Assembly: GCA_028687545.1 (NCBI GenBank)
Contig: JAQTZZ010000013.1
Coordinates: forward strand, 1 to 64,000
DNA: 64,000 nt
DNA from: Candidatus Wallbacteria bacterium
GTDB taxonomy: Bacteria > Muiribacteriota > JAQTZZ01
Direction of reading: 5' to 3'
Under the pieces are notes generated by a model. It ran no database searches, was not told the origin of the DNA, and was given only the letters and a program-made list of their open reading frames with translations. Each line of letters opens with the position of its first letter. The first letter of the stretch is position 1. The position numbers and the translations under genes were made by a program. Below are positions 62,726 through 64,000 of this stretch, one piece after another.

Positions 62726-63942
62726 TGTTCATCAATGATTCGATCCATGGCCTGATGAAGCTCTCGGAGCTTCAGAAGGACCTTCTGGTGCTGCCTGAAG
62801 TGCAGCGGCTGCAATGGATCAGGCAGCTGGGGCTCTCCTTCCTCTGCTACCCTGGAGCCGTGCATACCAGGATCTCCCATTCGCTCGGGGTTTCCTATCT
62901 CGCCGGCAGGATCGCCCGTCACCTGGACCTGCCGCAGAAAGACATTGAACTGGTTGAAGCAGCAGGGCTTCTGCACGATATTGGACACACCCCGTTTTCC
63001 CACACCCTTGAATCGATGCTGGAAAAAGGGCATATGGAAATTTCCAGGGAAATGGTGACAGGAGCCAGGGTCATACCTATGGAAGGGGCGGGGAAAATCC
63101 CGGAAATACTGGAAAAGCATCAACTGGACCCGGTCAGGATTGGGGAACTGATTACCAACCGCTATCGCGGAAGCGAACCGCTGCAGCAGATCATTTTCGG
63201 TGATTTTGATGCAGACCAGCTGGACTACCTGGTGCGCGACTCTTATTTCTGCGGGATCGCCCACGGCAGGATCGACATTTACCGGATCATTTATACCATG
63301 GCATTATCTGATGACGGCTCCAGGCTCTTTCTCAGGGAAAAGGGGATCGAAGCGATCGAAGAGATGCTGGTAGCCAGAGAGCATATGTATTCGAGCGTCT
63401 ATACCCACAAGACATCCCGCAGCGCCGAGCTGATGCTGCTTAGTGCAGTCCGGAAAGCCGGCGCCAGGCTCGGTGCTTTCGATTCCATGGTGGATGCGCA
63501 GCTTTTCTCAGCGCTGGAAAATGCGACCCCTCTGGGTCGGGATACAGTCTCCAGGCTTTTAACCAGAAGACTTTTCAAAATGGCGTACGCCCTTTACAAT
63601 CAACCTGATCTGCGCAGCCGGCTGCAGGCTGTTTCGCAGAAATACAGCGAGAGCGATCTGGAAAAGATCATCGCAGAGCGTGCCGGAATTTCTGCGGACC
63701 AGGTGATTGTGGACATGCCTGTGGAAGCGCTCAAGCTTGGGGAACCCCGCCTGAAAAAGATCAACATCACTGTTCTGACCAAGGAAATGCAGGAAAAGCC
63801 GCTCCAGGAAGTCTCTACTCTGATCCGCTCTCTGCTCGAAAAGGAGGGCACCAATGTCATACTCGGAGTTTACTGCGTTCCGGAAAAACGCAAAGAGGTC
63901 AGAGAGGCGGCTCTGGAAGTTTTAAAGAGTGATTCAGTTTAA
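62725..63942 (+). CDS. HD-domain phosphohydrolase (dGTPase/SAMHD1-like)
   Basis: 405 residues. The opening INDSIHGLMKLSELQKDLLVLPEVQRLQWIRQLG and RISHSLGVSYLAG, then LLHDIGHTPFSHTLE and later GDFDADQLDYLVRD, supply the H...HD...D metal ligands of the SAMHD1-like HD family. Members hydrolyse dNTPs or nucleotide second messengers. About 130 C-terminal residues lack a recognised domain. It is coupled to the lipoprotein at 62129, which may bring the pair to the envelope. The octamer repeat 63961-64000 follows. Confidence 0.92.
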   Translation: MFINDSIHGLMKLSELQKDLLVLPEVQRLQWIRQLGLSFLCYPGAVHTRISHSLGVSYLAGRIARHLDLPQKDIELVEAAGLLHDIGHTPFSHTLESMLEKGHMEISREMVTGARVIPMEGAGKIPEILEKHQLDPVRIGELITNRYRGSEPLQQIIFGDFDADQLDYLVRDSYFCGIAHGRIDIYRIIYTMALSDDGSRLFLREKGIEAIEEMLVAREHMYSSVYTHKTSRSAELMLLSAVRKAGARLGAFDSMVDAQLFSALENATPLGRDTVSRLLTRRLFKMAYALYNQPDLRSRLQAVSQKYSESDLEKIIAERAGISADQVIVDMPVEALKLGEPRLKKINITVLTKEMQEKPLQEVSTLIRSLLEKEGTNVILGVYCVPEKRKEVREAALEVLKSDSV

Positions 63943-63960
63943 TCGCTGGTTCTATGCTTG

Positions 63961-64000
63961 AAGTTGGTATGTTAGTAGGTTGGTATGTTAGTAAGTTGGT
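63961..64000 (-). repeat. 8-bp tandem repeat, five units, running to the window end
   Basis: Read on the minus strand: accaactt-actaacat-accaacct-actaacat-accaactt, exactly five octamers of the ACYAACWT type. Units alternate C and T at position 3. The same family occurs at 11597-11620. It probably continues beyond the window. Confidence 0.65.

Overview
The window looks like a contig from an uncultivated, deep-branching Gram-negative bacterium. Two secretins and a lipoprotein with a lipobox indicate an outer membrane, and there is a type IV pilin-like protein. Several Hanks-type Ser/Thr kinases and very long secreted repeat proteins are also present. This content recalls groundwater or sediment candidate phyla such as Wallbacteria or Riflebacteria, but that placement is an impression from gene content, not a proof. 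No rRNA and no CRISPR array were seen. There is one tRNA, tRNA-Leu(CAA).

Layout. 1-4.4 kb: the 3' part of a giant kelch-propeller surface protein built from ~446-residue repeats. 4.4-13.2 kb: a sugar-nucleotide epimerase, an MprF/YbhN-like membrane protein, a YkvA-like protein, an amino-acid permease, secreted proteins of unknown role and a TerB-like protein translationally coupled to a tiny membrane peptide. 13.4-27.3 kb: three kinases of one unusual paralogous family (N-terminal DRT-type motifs, kinase domain, long unique middle, C-terminal membrane domain). Two of them are preceded by a paralogous 'MSHAVV' coiled-coil protein, and a classical kinase-TPR protein lies on the opposite strand. 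27.4-37.6 kb: two tandem secretins overlapping a radical SAM/SPASM gene, then argG-argH, a CBM20-like esterase and a TIGR01212-type radical SAM protein. 37.7-48.0 kb: a tightly overlapping operon: a fourth family kinase, a Clp-like AAA+ ATPase, a NrdG-like radical SAM protein, a zinc-ribbon/FHA protein and a membrane spermidine-synthase-like protein.

That operon is interrupted exactly between the radical SAM and FHA genes by ~2.8 kb of foreign-looking DNA. The insert is flanked by a perfect 66-bp direct repeat that leaves both genes intact. It holds an intact DUF1016 (YhcG-like) nuclease gene, a DUF262 fragment, other gene fragments and two REP-like hairpins with compensatory changes. 48-64 kb: two GH3-like adenylating enzymes, a Sel1-repeat protein, a small HExxH protein coupled to a CPBP protease, a thymidylate-kinase-like/diacylglycerol-kinase-like fusion next to an acyl-CoA synthetase-ACP-PlsC fusion, a phosphoesterase, a PspC protein, a newly spotted 46-residue Cys-containing protein with a near-consensus promoter, a pseudopilin with a sigma-54-like promoter, tRNA-Leu, a lipoprotein and an HD-domain phosphohydrolase.

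The strongest candidate for an undescribed system is the kinase family with its MSHAVV partners and the kinase/AAA+/radical SAM/FHA operon. The inference is a phospho-threonine relay: DRT motifs on the kinases may be read by the FHA protein and linked to a Clp-like remodeller and a radical SAM modifying enzyme at the membrane.
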